A program made the translations under genes and the position numbers. Positions 28,488 through 38,840 of a DNA stretch of 64,000 nucleotides are shown piece after piece (the stretch's first letter is position 1; every line of letters begins with the position of its first letter). The notes below the pieces were generated by a model. It was not told where the DNA came from and did not search any database. It saw nothing but the letters and a program-made list of their open reading frames with translations. The stretch is from Pseudophaeobacter leonis (GTDB lineage Bacteria; Pseudomonadota; Alphaproteobacteria; Rhodobacterales; Rhodobacteraceae): positions 62,001-126,000 of the forward strand of contig NZ_MWVJ01000006.1 in NCBI RefSeq assembly GCF_002087335.1, read 5' to 3'.

Positions 28488-31273
28488 ATGACAGCACAGC
28501 CCGACCAGCCCGGCCCCAGCCTCAAAGCCGGGCTGATCTGCGACTCTCTGGCCATTTTTGACCCCGCAGGGATCCAGGCCAGGATCGCCGAGCTGGCGCA
28601 GACCGTCGCGCGGGACTCACTGCGCGGCGAAACCGTCAAACTGCTGAGCGCGGCCAACAAACAGGGCCGCGCCACCATTGCTGAGGCCTTTGCCAAGGCG
28701 CCCTTTTCGGCCCGCGCCCTGACGCAGTCTTACAGCTACCTGACCGATGGGCTGGTGAGGACAGCCTTTCATGTGGCCAGCACCTATCTGCACCCGATTG
28801 CCAATCCGACCTCCGGCGAGCGCATCGCCCTGATCGCCGTTGGCGGCTATGGGCGCGGTGAAATGGCGCCCTTCTCGGACGTCGATCTGATGTTCCTCAC
28901 CCCCTATAAGATCACCGCCTGGGCCGAGAGCGTTATTGAATCGATGCTCTATATCCTGTGGGATCTGCGCCTCAAGGTGGGTCACTCAAGCCGCACCATC
29001 AAAGACTGCATTCGGCTGGGGGCCGAGGATTTCACCATCCGCACCGCCATGATGGAGCAGCGCTATCTCATCGGGGATCGTGATCGTGCGTATGAGCTGG
29101 AAGACAGGCTGCGCAGTGACCTGTTCTCGCGCGATGCAACTGAATTTATTGAAGCCAAGCTTGCCGAACGCGACGCGCGCCACCTGAAACAGGGCGAGCG
29201 CTATATGGTCGAGCCCAACGTAAAGGAAGGCAAAGGCGGCTTGCGGGATCTGCAGTCGCTCTACTGGATCGCAAAATATGTCTACCAGGTGCAGGATGTG
29301 GCCGAACTGGTGCCGATTGGGCTGTTCTCGCCGGAAGAACTCGACAGCTTTACCAAGGCGGCCAATTTCCTCTGGGCGGTGCGCTCGCATCTGCATCTCG
29401 CCACCGGGCGCGCCACCGAGCAGCTCAACTTTGATCTGCAGGTCGAGGTCGCCAGCCGCATGGGCTTTAAGGACCGGGCCGGAGGGCGCGGTGTTGAATT
29501 CTTCATGCAGGAATATTTCCGCCACGCCACAAGGGTGGGCGATCTCACCCGCCTTTCTGCTGACCAAGCTGGAGGCAAGCCAGCAGAAAGGCGCGCCGCT
29601 GCTCGAGCGGATTTTCCGCCGCCGCCCCCGGGTAAAGCCCGGCTACGAGGTGATCCACAACCGGCTGGATGTGGCAGATCCTGACGCGTTTTTGACCGAC
29701 AAGCTGAACCTGTTGCGGATCTTCGAAGAGGCGCTTCGCACCGGCATGCTGATCCACCCGGACGCCATGCGGCTGGTCACGGCCAATCTGCATCTGATCG
29801 ACGACAGCATGCGCGCCGACAAAGAAGCCTGCCGGATCTTTCTGGATCTGTTGCTCAAGCACGGCAATCCCGAACGCGCCCTGCGCCGGATGAACGAGCT
29901 CGGCGTGCTTTCGGCCTTTATCCCCGAATTTGAACCCATTGTGGCGATGATGCAGTTCAACATGTATCACTCCTACACCGTGGATGAGCACACCATTCAG
30001 GTGATCTCAAATCTCACCGCCATCGAGAAGGGCGAGCTGGAAGAAGAGTTGCCGCTGTCGTCGGAAGTGATCCGCAAGGGGATCAACCGCAAGGTGCTGC
30101 TGGTGGCGATGCTGCTGCATGACATCGGCAAGGGGCGCGAGCAGGACCATTCCATTCTGGGCGCGCAGATTGCCCGCAAGGTGGCGCCGCGTCTTGGCCT
30201 CAACAAGGCGGACAGCGAGACGGTGGAATGGCTGGTGCGCAATCACCTCCTGATGTCGGATATGGCGCAGAAGCGCGATATTGCCGACCCCCGCACCGTG
30301 CGCGGCTTTGCCAAGGCGGTGCAGTCGGTGAAACGGCTGGACCTGTTGTTGGTGCTCACGGTCTGTGACATTCGCGGCGTGGGGCCGGATACCTGGAACA
30401 ACTGGAAAGCAGCCCTGTTGCGCGCACTCTATAACCAGACCCGCGTAGCGCTGGACAATGGCATGGAGGCCTTGAACCGTGAGCATCGCGGTGCCGCTGG
30501 CAAAAAAGCGCTGCGGGCAGCCCTGCCCGAGTGGAGCAAAGCCGAGCTGAAGCGCGAGACCGGGCGGCACTATGACCCCTATTGGCAGGGGTTACACGTC
30601 ACGGCGCATGTGGATTTTGCCGAGATGCTGCGTGAGCTTGAGGCGCTGAATGACCCTGGCGAAGTGGTCATTCGCCTGCACCCGGATGATGATCGCGACG
30701 CCACGCGTGCCTGTTTTGTCATGGCTGACCATCCCGGAATTTTTGCCCGCCTTTCTGGCGCTCTGGCTCTGGTCGGGGCCAATGTTGTGGATGCCCGCAG
30801 CTTTACCACCAAAGACGGCTATGTGACGGATGCCTTCTGGATTCAGGATGCGGAGGGCCACCCGTTTGAGGCCTCCCGCCTGCCCCGGCTGACCCAGATG
30901 ATCCTCAAGACCCTCAAGGGCGAGGTCATCACCGGCGAGGCTCTGGAATCGCGCGACAAGATCAAGAAACGGGAAAAGGCCTTTAAGGTGCCGACCCATT
31001 TTCCATTGATACGAGGGCTCGGAGATCTACACCATCATCGAGGTCGACACCCGTGACCGGGCCGGGCTGCTCTATGATCTGGCCCGCACCCTGGCGGGCG
31101 CCAATGTCTATATCGCCAATGCGGTGATTGCGACCTATGGCGAACAGGTGGTCGATACCTTCTATGTCAAGGATATGTTTGGGTTGAAGTACCATACAAA
31201 GTCAAAGCAGGATTCCCTTGAACGCAAACTGCGCGAAGCGCTCTCTGAGGGTAGCAAACGGTCCCGCTCATGA
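28488..31273 (+). CDS. glnD: PII uridylyltransferase / uridylyl-removing enzyme (two frameshifts)
   Basis: GlnD senses glutamine and modifies PII proteins, controlling nitrogen assimilation. ATG at 28488 lies 8 nt after the preceding lipoprotein stop. The nucleotidyltransferase domain has GGYGRGEMAPFSDVDLMFL (catalytic Asp pair); the HD domain has LLHDIGKGREQDHS; two ACT domains close the protein (VMADHPGIFARLSGAL and EVDTRDRAGLLYDL). The frame shifts near 29553 (ATRVGDLTR then LLTKLEASQQKG) and near 31008 (before EIYTIIEVD), each fitting one extra base. Intact length is about 927 residues. The stop overlaps the murJ ATG. Confidence 0.94.
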
Positions 31274-32826
31274 AGCCCGTACGTCTGCTTTCGGGCTTTA
31301 TGCCGGTTGGGTTCTGGACCCTGACCAGCCGAATCCTGGGCTTTGCCCGTGAGATCATGATAGCCGCCTATATCGGCCCCGGCCCGCTGCTCGACGCCTT
31401 TGTCGTGGCCTTCCGGCTGCCCAATATGTTCCGCCGTTTCTTTGCCGAGGGCGCCTTTAACGCAGCCTTTGTGTCGCAGTTCTCCAAACGCCTGGAGAGC
31501 GGCGAGGATCCGCGTGGCTTTGCCCAGGACGCCTTTAATCTGCTGACAGCCGCTGTTCTGGCGCTGGTTGGGATTGGCATGGTGTTTATGCCCGGACTGG
31601 TCTGGGTCACCGCCGAAGGCTTTCATGGCAATGAGCGCTTTGATCTTGCGGTTGGCTTTGGCTACATCGTTTTTCCCTATATTTTCTTCATGTCGCTGGC
31701 GGCACTGTTTTCCGGGGTGCTGAATGCCACTGGACGCTTTGCGGTGGCGGCGGCGGCCCCTGTGCTGCTGAATATCTTTGCCTGCGGTGCCATGATGCTG
31801 GGGGCCGCTCTGGGCGGTGAGGTGGTCAACTGGCTGGTCTGGACCATTCCGGTGGCGGGCGTGGCACAGCTGGCGCTGGTCTGGCGTGCCTCCAGCAGGG
31901 CCGGCATACGCTTGCGGCCAGGCCTGCCCAAACTGACCCCGGCCATGCGCCGCCTGATGCGCGTGGCCCTGCCAGCCGCTCTGGCCATGGGGGTCACTCA
32001 GGTCAATCTGGTGGTCGGACAGCTGGTGGCCTCGGATATTGAAAACGCGGTCAGCTGGCTGTTCATTGCCGACCGGCTATATCAGCTGCCGCTTGGGGTC
32101 ATTGGCGTCGCTGTGGGGATCGTGCTGTTGCCCGATCTCACCCGGCGGCTGAGCAACGGCGATGACAGTGGCGCGCGCGCGGCCCTTACGCGGGCCGGAG
32201 AGTTCTCTTTGCTGTTCACCCTGCCCTCGGCCATTGCCTTTATCGTGGTGCCACTGCCGCTGGTCTCGGTGCTCTATGAGCGCGGCGCCACCGGCCCCGA
32301 AGACAGCGCCGCCATTGCGCTGGCCGTGGCAATCTACGGCGTTGGCCTGCCCGCGTTTATCCTGCAAAAGGTGCTGCAGCCGCTCTATTTTGCCCGCGAA
32401 GACACCCGTAGCCCCTTTTATTATGCGCTGTTTGCCATGGTGGTGAATGCGGGCCTTGCGATTGGCCTTAACCGTGTGGTGGGCTGGATTGCCCCCGCCA
32501 TTGCCGCCTCTGCGGCGGGCTGGGCCATGGTGGCGCTGCTCTGGCTTGGCGCCGGGCGCATGGGCGACGCGGCGCGCTTTGTTGCCCGCTTCTTTCGCCG
32601 CACCTTCCGCATCCTGCTGGCCTCGCTCACCATGGGTGCCCTGCTGTTTTTGGCGGTGCAACAGCTCGACTGGCTCTTTTCCCTGCCAAGCTGGCGCTAC
32701 CTCGCCCTGCTCGGCCTTATCCTTGGCGGCGCCGCTGTCTTTTTTAGTGCTGGTCACTTTCTGGGCGCGTTCCAACTGTCCGAGCTGAAGGCCTCTGTGC
32801 GTCGCAACAGATCCGGCACGAAATGA
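31270..32826 (+). CDS. murJ: Lipid II flippase MurJ
   Basis: MurJ is a MOP-superfamily flippase moving lipid II across the inner membrane. The 518-residue protein has about 14 hydrophobic helices. Characteristic blocks are GFWTLTSRILGFAREIMIA, MFRRFFAEGAFNAAFVSQF and KVLQPLYFAREDTRSPFYY; the conserved arginines of the central cavity fall within the first two. Its ATG overlaps the glnD stop. The multi-hairpin element at 32855 follows closely. Confidence 0.95.
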   Translation: MKPVRLLSGFMPVGFWTLTSRILGFAREIMIAAYIGPGPLLDAFVVAFRLPNMFRRFFAEGAFNAAFVSQFSKRLESGEDPRGFAQDAFNLLTAAVLALVGIGMVFMPGLVWVTAEGFHGNERFDLAVGFGYIVFPYIFFMSLAALFSGVLNATGRFAVAAAAPVLLNIFACGAMMLGAALGGEVVNWLVWTIPVAGVAQLALVWRASSRAGIRLRPGLPKLTPAMRRLMRVALPAALAMGVTQVNLVVGQLVASDIENAVSWLFIADRLYQLPLGVIGVAVGIVLLPDLTRRLSNGDDSGARAALTRAGEFSLLFTLPSAIAFIVVPLPLVSVLYERGATGPEDSAAIALAVAIYGVGLPAFILQKVLQPLYFAREDTRSPFYYALFAMVVNAGLAIGLNRVVGWIAPAIAASAAGWAMVALLWLGAGRMGDAARFVARFFRRTFRILLASLTMGALLFLAVQQLDWLFSLPSWRYLALLGLILGGAAVFFSAGHFLGAFQLSELKASVRRNRSGTK

Positions 32827-32854
32827 TCCTGCCCACCGGCACGCCACAGGTGCC

Positions 32855-32930
32855 CGCGCCGCGCGTCAGCGCGGCGCCATGCCCAACGGAATGTGGCATT
32901 TTTAAATGCCGCCAAGACGGGCGGGAGCCC
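32855..32930 (+). repeat. Multi-hairpin intergenic element, copy B
   Basis: A hairpin GCGCCGCGC-GTCA-GCGCGGCGC (32856-32877) is followed by ATGCCCAACGG. A hairpin GGCATTT-TT-AAATGCC (32895-32910) comes next, then CGGGCGGGAGCCCC. The same order and the blocks GCCCAAC, GGCAT...ATGCCGC and GGCGGGAGCCCC or GGGCGGGAGCCCC occur in copy A. It lies 30 bases after the murJ stop, between convergent genes, and could end transcription both ways. Confidence 0.7.
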
Positions 32931-32974
32931 CACCTGACTGATGCGATCCGAACTGTTGTGATCCCGCGCAGGTT

Positions 32975-33661
32975 TTAGTCGCGACGGATATTGCGGCGAA
33001 TGCGGGCCCAGCCGCCGGGCGCCAGAAAGAACGACAGCCCAAAACCAGTGGCGAAACCACACAGATCAGCCACCCAGTCTTTTTGGCCGCCAAACAACAG
33101 ACTGAACAACAGCTGTATTCCCATCAAAAAGGCAATCAGCGAAAAGGCACGGCTTTGTTGCGCCCCCACCAGCGACAATTGCCGCCACAGGATATAGGTA
33201 AAGGCCCCAATCAGGCCATAAACGGCCGGGAAGCCGCCGATCAGCGGCGCAGGCGCATTCATCAAAACAGCATAGCCAAGTGCGCCACCAATGGCCGAGA
33301 GCACAAAAATGATAACCATGGCCAGATCGCCCATGACCTCGCCCACCATCTTGCCCATGGCCAGCACAAAGACGCAGACAAACAGCGCATGGGTAAAGGC
33401 ACCATGCACAAAGGCATAAGACAGGAACCGGATCAGATGTTCGGCCGGCCATTGCCCGGTCTCTGCCATCCACCAAAAGATCTCGGACGAAAAGGCATAG
33501 GACTGAAAGGCCTCCAGCCGCCATCCGATCGCCTCGGGGCCCCCAATGATGCCACGCATCCCCAGCGAGAACGCCGCCTCAATGCCCATGATCACCAGCA
33601 CCAGCGCCACCACCGCGGGCGGCAGTGGGTTGACGGGAGAAATATTGGGGTCGCTGCTCAT
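32975..33661 (-). CDS. Rhomboid-fold membrane protein, apparently catalytically dead
   Basis: This 228-residue polytopic protein has about six helices in rhomboid arrangement (AFVHGAFTHALFV resembles the L1/TM2 region; GLIGAFTYILW follows TM4). In active rhomboids TM4 carries GxSG and TM6 a His. Here TM4 reads GGFPAVYGLIGA with Phe at the Ser position, and TM6 reads DWVADLCGFATGFG with Asp-Leu-Cys where A-H-L-G is usual. It is probably a pseudoprotease that binds rather than cuts membrane proteins. Client and role are unknown. It converges on murJ. Confidence 0.8.
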   Translation of the reverse strand: MSSDPNISPVNPLPPAVVALVLVIMGIEAAFSLGMRGIIGGPEAIGWRLEAFQSYAFSSEIFWWMAETGQWPAEHLIRFLSYAFVHGAFTHALFVCVFVLAMGKMVGEVMGDLAMVIIFVLSAIGGALGYAVLMNAPAPLIGGFPAVYGLIGAFTYILWRQLSLVGAQQSRAFSLIAFLMGIQLLFSLLFGGQKDWVADLCGFATGFGLSFFLAPGGWARIRRNIRRD

Positions 33662-33679
33662 AATCTACCTACTCCTTGA

Positions 33680-33759
33680 TCTGTCCCATTCATTTGGCCC
33701 AGTAATATGCCCCAGTGATTTGGCCCCTGGATCTGGCCCACCATCTTACCCAGTGATCC
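33680..33759. repeat. Six degenerate 13-14 bp tandem repeats upstream of trpS
   Basis: The units follow the consensus TGGCCCAGTGAT, for example TTTGGCCCAGTAAT (33693-33706), ATGCCCCAGTGATT (33707-33720) and TGGCCCCTGGATC (33721-33733). They lie between the divergent rhomboid-like and trpS genes. Confidence 0.6.
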
Positions 33760-33883
33760 GATCCATGCCTTTTAGAGGCCTGACAGCGGCTTTCGCCCGC
33801 ATTCCACGGCCTGCCTGTTGACGCTGCCCAAACCCATGGGTAAGCGACTAGGGTCCATTATTCCAGACGGGAGTTTCGCCCTC

Positions 33884-34912
33884 ATGAGCGATACGACATT
33901 CACGCCACGCGTTTTTTCCGGCATTCAGCCTTCCGGCAACCTGCACCTGGGCAACTATCTTGGTGCCCTTAAGCGCTTTGTCGACTGGCAGGCCCGCGAT
34001 GTCGAGAGCATCTACTGCATGGTTGATCTGCACGCGATCACCGTCTGGCAAAACCCAAAGGATTTGCAGCAATCCACCCGCGAGCTCTGCGCGGGCTTTA
34101 TCGCAGCCGGGCTGGATCCGGAAAATTCGATCCTGATCAATCAAAGCCAGGTGCCGGAACACGCGCAGCTGGCCTGGATCTTCAACTGCGTCGCCCGCAT
34201 GGGCTGGATGCAGCGGATGACCCAGTTCAAAGACAAGGCCGGCAAAAATGCCCAAAACGCCTCGCTTGGCCTGTTTGCCTACCCGGCGCTGATGGCGGCG
34301 GATATTCTGGTCTATCACGCCACCCATGTTCCGGTGGGTGAGGACCAAAAACAGCACCTTGAGCTGACCCGCGACATCGCCGCCAAGTTCAACCACGACT
34401 ACGGCGTTGATTTCTTCCCCATCACAGAACCGGTGATTGAGGGCGCAGCCACCCGCGTCATGTCTCTGCGGGATGGCTCAAAGAAAATGTCAAAATCCGA
34501 TGTCTCGGACGCCAGCCGCATAAATATGACCGATGATGCCGACGCCATTGCCAAAAAGATCCGTAAGGCCAAGACCGATCCCGATGCCCTGCCCTCAGAG
34601 GCCAAGGGACTGGAAGAGCGTCCCGAGGCGCGCAATCTGGTCAATATCTTTGCCGCCCTGAACGAGCAGTCAGTGGATCAGGTTCTGGCAGATGTTGGCG
34701 GCAAACAGGTCTCGGAATTCAAGCCGATGCTGGTGGATCTGGCGGTGGCAAAACTGTCGCCGATCTCGACCGAGATGGCGCGGCTGATGCAGCACCAAGA
34801 TGAGATCGACAAGATCCTCACCCGCGGTTCCCAACGCGCCCGCGCCATCACCGCCCCCATCCTGCGCCAGACCTACGAGATCGTCGGCATGGTGCCACCG
34901 GTCGAAATCTGA
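33884..34912 (+). CDS. trpS: Tryptophan--tRNA ligase
   Basis: This class I aminoacyl-tRNA synthetase charges tRNA-Trp. The HIGH-equivalent is in [19 protein letters not shown] and the KMSKS loop is intact in [13 protein letters not shown] at 33884 ([11 protein letters not shown]) follows GGGAG; longer in-frame starts upstream are rejected. Length is 342 residues. It ends at a strong terminator, so it is probably monocistronic. Confidence 0.96.
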   Translation: MSDTTFTPRVFSGIQPSGNLHLGNYLGALKRFVDWQARDVESIYCMVDLHAITVWQNPKDLQQSTRELCAGFIAAGLDPENSILINQSQVPEHAQLAWIFNCVARMGWMQRMTQFKDKAGKNAQNASLGLFAYPALMAADILVYHATHVPVGEDQKQHLELTRDIAAKFNHDYGVDFFPITEPVIEGAATRVMSLRDGSKKMSKSDVSDASRINMTDDADAIAKKIRKAKTDPDALPSEAKGLEERPEARNLVNIFAALNEQSVDQVLADVGGKQVSEFKPMLVDLAVAKLSPISTEMARLMQHQDEIDKILTRGSQRARAITAPILRQTYEIVGMVPPVEI

Positions 34913-34940
34913 CCCAGTCAGAATATGGTTGCGTAATACA

Positions 34941-34970
34941 AACCCGCCCGGCTCACCCTGGGCGGGTTTT
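34941..34970 (+). terminator. Rho-independent terminator of trpS
   Basis: Stem AACCCGCCC (34941-34949) with GGGCGGGTT (34960-34968) and T-tract TTTT, 30 bases after the stop. Confidence 0.85.
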
Positions 34971-35006
34971 GCTATTGCCGCCGCCTGCTTTCAGCCGGGC
35001 GCGACC

Positions 35007-35058
35007 TCAACGCACAGCTTTGACGCACAGTTTCAACGCAAGGCTTCAACGCACAGCT
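35007..35058. repeat. Four 12-14 bp tandem repeats
   Basis: The units are TCAACGCACAGCTT, TGACGCACAGTT, TCAACGCAAGGCT and TCAACGCACAGCT, head to tail between the trpS terminator and the next gene. Confidence 0.7.
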
Positions 35059-35191
35059 AGCCCCCGCGCCCAGTTCTCCCAACTGCGCTGCGGTTTATAC
35101 CCGCGCGTCTCTTGAGCCAAATTCTATGGGGCCCTATCGTAAACCAGTCGGCGTGCCTCAAATGCCAAACGTCAGGAAAGGAACATGCAGC

Positions 35192-35623
35192 ATGATTGCC
35201 TACGTCACCGTCGGCGCAGATGACATCGCCCGCGCGAAACGGTTTTACGCGGCCTTGCTGCCTGCACTTAACTACGGCTTAAAGGAGGGTCCCGAGGGGC
35301 TAAGCTATAGTCTGCCGTTACAGCCGGGACAGTCACAACCCGGTCAGTCGGGCGCCCTGCCGGATTTCTACGTCAAACCAACCTTTGATGGAAATCCGGC
35401 CACGGCCGGCAACGGTGCTATGATCGCATTTGAGGCCAGCAGTCAAAAGCAGGTTCGCAGCCTTCACTCCGCCGCCCTTGCGGCAGGCGGCAGTGACGCG
35501 GGCCAGCCGGGCTTTCGCAGCTCTTATGGTCCCCGTTTCTATGTTGGCTACCTGCGGGATCCTCAGGGCAACAAGATAGCACTGTTCTCCAGCAATCCAA
35601 AAGACCCCGGGCGGGACAACTGA
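35192..35623 (+). CDS. VOC family protein
   Basis: This 143-residue vicinal-oxygen-chelate protein begins MIAYVTVGADDIARAKRFY and ends with GYLRDPQGNKIALFS, the paired ends of the fold. ATG at 35192 follows AAAGGA; the longer frame to 35126 lacks a ribosome site. A short Gly-Gln-Ser repeat (QPGQSQPGQSG) sits mid-protein, encoded by two 15-bp units. Substrate is unknown; it is unlike the VOC protein at 12186 in sequence. Confidence 0.82.
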   Translation: MIAYVTVGADDIARAKRFYAALLPALNYGLKEGPEGLSYSLPLQPGQSQPGQSGALPDFYVKPTFDGNPATAGNGAMIAFEASSQKQVRSLHSAALAAGGSDAGQPGFRSSYGPRFYVGYLRDPQGNKIALFSSNPKDPGRDN

Positions 35624-35637
35624 TACAAACCACAGGG

Positions 35638-35676
35638 CCAAAACAATGCACCAAAACAATGCGCCAAAACACGGCA
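35638..35676. repeat. Three 13-bp tandem repeats
   Basis: The units are CCAAAACAATGCA, CCAAAACAATGCG and CCAAAACACGGCA, between the stop codons of the convergent VOC and TetR genes. Confidence 0.75.
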
Positions 35677-35684
35677 CCCCCGCG

Positions 35685-36281
35685 CTAAAGCCCGCGCACG
35701 CCATTCAGGGTCAGGTTGGCGACCAGGTCGGCATAGTCTTCGCGCGCCTGTGGGCCAGCCCCGGAATTCCACATGTAGTACCAGTTCAACATGCCAAAGA
35801 CCGACATGGTGGCAGCGCGCAATTTGGCAGGGTCTTTGTCAAACACATCGGGAGCGACGCTCTGCAGCGTGTCGCTGAGAAACTGCACCATCTCGCGCTG
35901 ATAGGCCCGCAGGAGTTTTTGCTGCTCTTCCGGCAGCGCCCCCATAGCCCCTGACTGCACCTTATGCTCATCGTCGGCGCCCTGATAGGCCAGCAGGATC
36001 TCTGCCACCACCTGACGCAGGGCGTCATCAGGCGACAGATCCGCCACCTGGACGCCGCAAACCCGGTCGCGCAAGGCGCAAAGGTAGGCATCAAGGAGGC
36101 CGAAAAGCACGGCATCCTTGCTATCATAGTAGTGATAGATATTGGCCTTGGAGATGCCGCATTCACGCGCCAGCTGGGTCATTGAGGCCCGGTCATAGCC
36201 CGCCTCAGCAAAGACCTTGGCCGCAGATTTCAAAATCTGGGCGCGCTTTTCGTCGTGATCTTTTGCAATGGTGCGGGCCAT
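35685..36281 (-). CDS. TetR/AcrR family regulator of the phenylacetate genes (PaaR-like)
   Basis: This 198-residue protein has the N-terminal TetR helix-turn-helix (MTQLARECGISKANIYHYY, about residues 34-52) and an all-helical ligand-binding domain. It lies 21 bp after paaK on the same strand as paaG and paaI. That arrangement suggests it is the phenylacetyl-CoA-responsive repressor of this locus, as TetR-type PaaR is in other bacteria. The GACCG-GA-CGGTC palindrome between paaG and paaZ is its likely operator. The regulator role is inferred from position. Confidence 0.8.
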   Translation of the reverse strand: MARTIAKDHDEKRAQILKSAAKVFAEAGYDRASMTQLARECGISKANIYHYYDSKDAVLFGLLDAYLCALRDRVCGVQVADLSPDDALRQVVAEILLAYQGADDEHKVQSGAMGALPEEQQKLLRAYQREMVQFLSDTLQSVAPDVFDKDPAKLRAATMSVFGMLNWYYMWNSGAGPQAREDYADLVANLTLNGVRGL

Positions 36282-36302
36282 GGCCTGATATCTCTCTTCT
36301 GA

Positions 36303-37612
36303 TTAATCCGCGACGCGGTTGTCGACGACGCGCTTGGCCTTGCCCTGACTGCGTTCGACCTCGCCGGGGTCGCCAACGATGATCTCGGTAGAGACGCCAA
36401 CCATATCCTTAATCCGCTTGGTCAGCATACGCGCCGCTGCGGTTTTAGACATCTCGTCGGTGGCGTATGGTGTCGCCTCGACCAGCACCCGCATCGCGTC
36501 CATACGACCGGCTTTGTACAGCTCGATCTGGTAGTGCGGCGCCAGACCACCGGTGGCCATCAGCTGCTCTTCGATCTGGCTGGGAAAGACATTGACGCCG
36601 CGCAGGATGATCATGTCATCGGACCGGCCCGTGATCTTTTCCATCCGCCGCATCGTGCGCGCGGTGCCGGGCAACAGCCGGGTCAGATCGCGGGTGCGAT
36701 AGCGCACCATCGGCAAGCCCTCTTTGGTGAGAGTGGTAAAGACCAGCTCGCCCATCTCTCCGTCCGGCAGCACCTCGCCGGTCTTTGGATCAATAATCTC
36801 GGGCAGGAAGTGGTCTTCCCAGATCACCGGCCCATCTTTGGTCTCGACGCATTCGCTGGCAACCCCCGGCCCCATGATCTCACTGAGGCCATAGATATCC
36901 ACCGCATGCATATCAAAGGCGGCTTCCACTTCGCGGCGCATGGCGTCTGTCCAGGGTTCGGCCCCAAAGATGCCCACCTGCAGCGAGCTTTTGCGCGGAT
37001 CAATGCCGACCTTGTGAAACTGCTCAAGGATGTTGAGCATATAAGAGGGGGTCACCATGATGCCGTCGGGTTGGAAATCGGTGATCAGGCCCACCTGTTT
37101 TTCGGTCTGGCCGCCCGACATTGGCACCACGGTCGCGCCCAGCTTTTCAATGCCATAATGCGCGCCCAGCCCGCCGGTGAACAAGCATAGCCATAGGCGT
37201 TATGCACCATATCGCCGCGGCGCAGGCCCGCTGCGCGCAAGGACCGCGCCACCAGATCCGCCCAGTTGGAGATGTCGCCAGCGGTATAGCCAACTACGGT
37301 GGGCTTGCCGGTGGTGCCGGAGGACGCATGCAGGCGAAGGATCTGTTCGCGTGGCACTGCAAACAGCCCAAAGGGATAGTTGTCGCGCAGATCGTTTTTA
37401 TAGGTGAAGGGGAACTTTGACAGATCCGAAAGCTGCTGCAGATCGTCGGGGTGCACACCGACCGCGTCAAAGCGCTCTTTGTACATCGCAACGTTGTCAT
37501 AGGCATGGCGCAGCGACCACTTCAGGCGTTGCAGTTGCAGGGCGCGGATTTCATCAATCGAGGCAATTTCGATCGGGTCCAGCTCAGCCTTGTTCGGGGT
37601 CAGATCTTTCAT
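36303..37612 (-). CDS. paaK: Phenylacetate--CoA ligase (frameshifted)
   Basis: PaaK activates phenylacetate to phenylacetyl-CoA using ATP, the first step of the aerobic hybrid pathway. The adenylate-forming motif is HASSGTTGKPTVVGYT. Further blocks are GLSEIMGPGVASEC and TGRSDDMIILRGVNVFPSQI. The frame breaks near 37185: NAYGYA ends one frame and LFTGGLGAHYGIEKLG continues in another, which fits one missing G. Intact length is about 436 residues. It is followed by the TetR gene and preceded by paaI. Confidence 0.95.
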
Positions 37613-37626
37613 GGCTTTTTCCTCAC

Positions 37627-38052
37627 CTATTCGTCAAACAACTGGCCCTTGATCGCGCGGGAAAGCCCGCGAAACACTGCGATCATCTGGCCGTTTTGAT
37701 TTTCCACTGTCACGTCATAAATCCCGCTGCGCCCGGTCAGAGAGACCTCAGAGGCGCGTGCAACCAGCCGGTCGCCCAGCTTGCCGGGGGCGGTAAATGT
37801 GATGCTGTTGCTCTGGGCCACAGTCGACTGATTGCGGCTGTTGCAGGCAAAGGCAAAGGCGCTGTCCGCCAGCATAAAGGTCACCCCGCCGTGGCAAATG
37901 CCGTGACCGTTGCAGTGATGCGGCTCTACCGTCAGCTCCAGTGTTGCGGTGCCTTCGTTGATCGCAGCAATCTCCATCCCGGCCCATTTCGAGGCATTGT
38001 CGCTGGCCCACATGGCAGCGGCGGATTTTTCGGCGCGTTGTTTGGGTGTCAT
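37627..38052 (-). CDS. paaI: Hydroxyphenylacetyl-CoA thioesterase
   Basis: This hotdog-fold thioesterase removes CoA from dead-end pathway intermediates. The signature GHGICHGGVTFMLADSAFAF contains the HGG active-site region. ATG at 38052 (MTPKQRAEK) is preferred to an in-frame TTG two codons earlier because it follows AGGGGCG. It starts 2 nt after the paaG stop. Length is 141 residues. Confidence 0.93.
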   Translation of the reverse strand: MTPKQRAEKSAAAMWASDNASKWAGMEIAAINEGTATLELTVEPHHCNGHGICHGGVTFMLADSAFAFACNSRNQSTVAQSNSITFTAPGKLGDRLVARASEVSLTGRSGIYDVTVENQNGQMIAVFRGLSRAIKGQLFDE

Positions 38053-38054
38053 GC

Positions 38055-38840
38055 TCAACGCCCCTGAAACTTTGGCGCGCGTTTTTCCAAAAAGGCGCTA
38101 ACGCCCTCGGCATAATCCGCGCTTTCACCGCAGGTCTTCATAGCGTCCGCCTCTTGCTCCAGATGGTCGTGCAGCGTGGCGACGGCGGCGTCCTGGATGC
38201 AATGCTTGCTCAATCCCAGCCCCAGGGTGGGGCCATTGCCCAGCTTTTCCGCCATAGCGCGGGCCTCGCCCATCAGGTCTGCGTCTGGCAGCGCCTTCCA
38301 GATCAGCCCCCAGTCTTCGGCCTGCTGCGCGCTCAAAGGCTCCGCCGTAAAGGCAAGCCCCTTGGCGCGGGCTTCTCCCAGCAGACGCGGCAAATGCCAG
38401 CTGCCACCGGTATCGGGGATCAGGCCAACCTTTGAGAAAGACTGAATGAATTTGGCGCTCTCAGCGGCAAAAACCATATCACAGGCCAGCGCGATATTGG
38501 CCCCGGCTCCGGCGGCGACGCCGTTGACGGCACAGATCACCGGGAAGTTCAGCGACCGGATAAGCCGCACCAGCGGCGCATAGAAGGTCCGCACGGTTTT
38601 GCCCAGATCGGGGGGGCCGTCCATCTTGCTGGGGTCGCGGTCGCCCAGATCCTGGCCGGCGCAGAACCCCCGACCGGCACCGGTCAGCAGGATCGCCCGT
38701 GCGCCCCCATCCCGCGCGGCCTCTATGGCGGCGCGCAGGGCATAGTGCATCTCATCGTTGAAACTGTTGAGCCGATCCGGCCGGTTCAGAGTGATCTCCA
38801 CCCAGGCGCCGTGATCCGCCACCAAAATTGACTCGGACAT
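38055..38840 (-). CDS. paaG: Epoxyphenylacetyl-CoA isomerase
   Basis: PaaG is a crotonase-family enzyme that converts ring-1,2-epoxyphenylacetyl-CoA to oxepin-CoA. It also shifts the double bond later in the pathway. The oxyanion-hole segments are AILLTGAGRGFCAGQDLGDR and VAAGAGANIALACDMVFA. ATG at 38840 follows GGGGAGA; the longer frame is rejected. Length is 261 residues. It is the first gene of the minus-strand paaG-paaI-paaK-tetR transcript. Confidence 0.93.
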   Translation of the reverse strand: MSESILVADHGAWVEITLNRPDRLNSFNDEMHYALRAAIEAARDGGARAILLTGAGRGFCAGQDLGDRDPSKMDGPPDLGKTVRTFYAPLVRLIRSLNFPVICAVNGVAAGAGANIALACDMVFAAESAKFIQSFSKVGLIPDTGGSWHLPRLLGEARAKGLAFTAEPLSAQQAEDWGLIWKALPDADLMGEARAMAEKLGNGPTLGLGLSKHCIQDAAVATLHDHLEQEADAMKTCGESADYAEGVSAFLEKRAPKFQGR

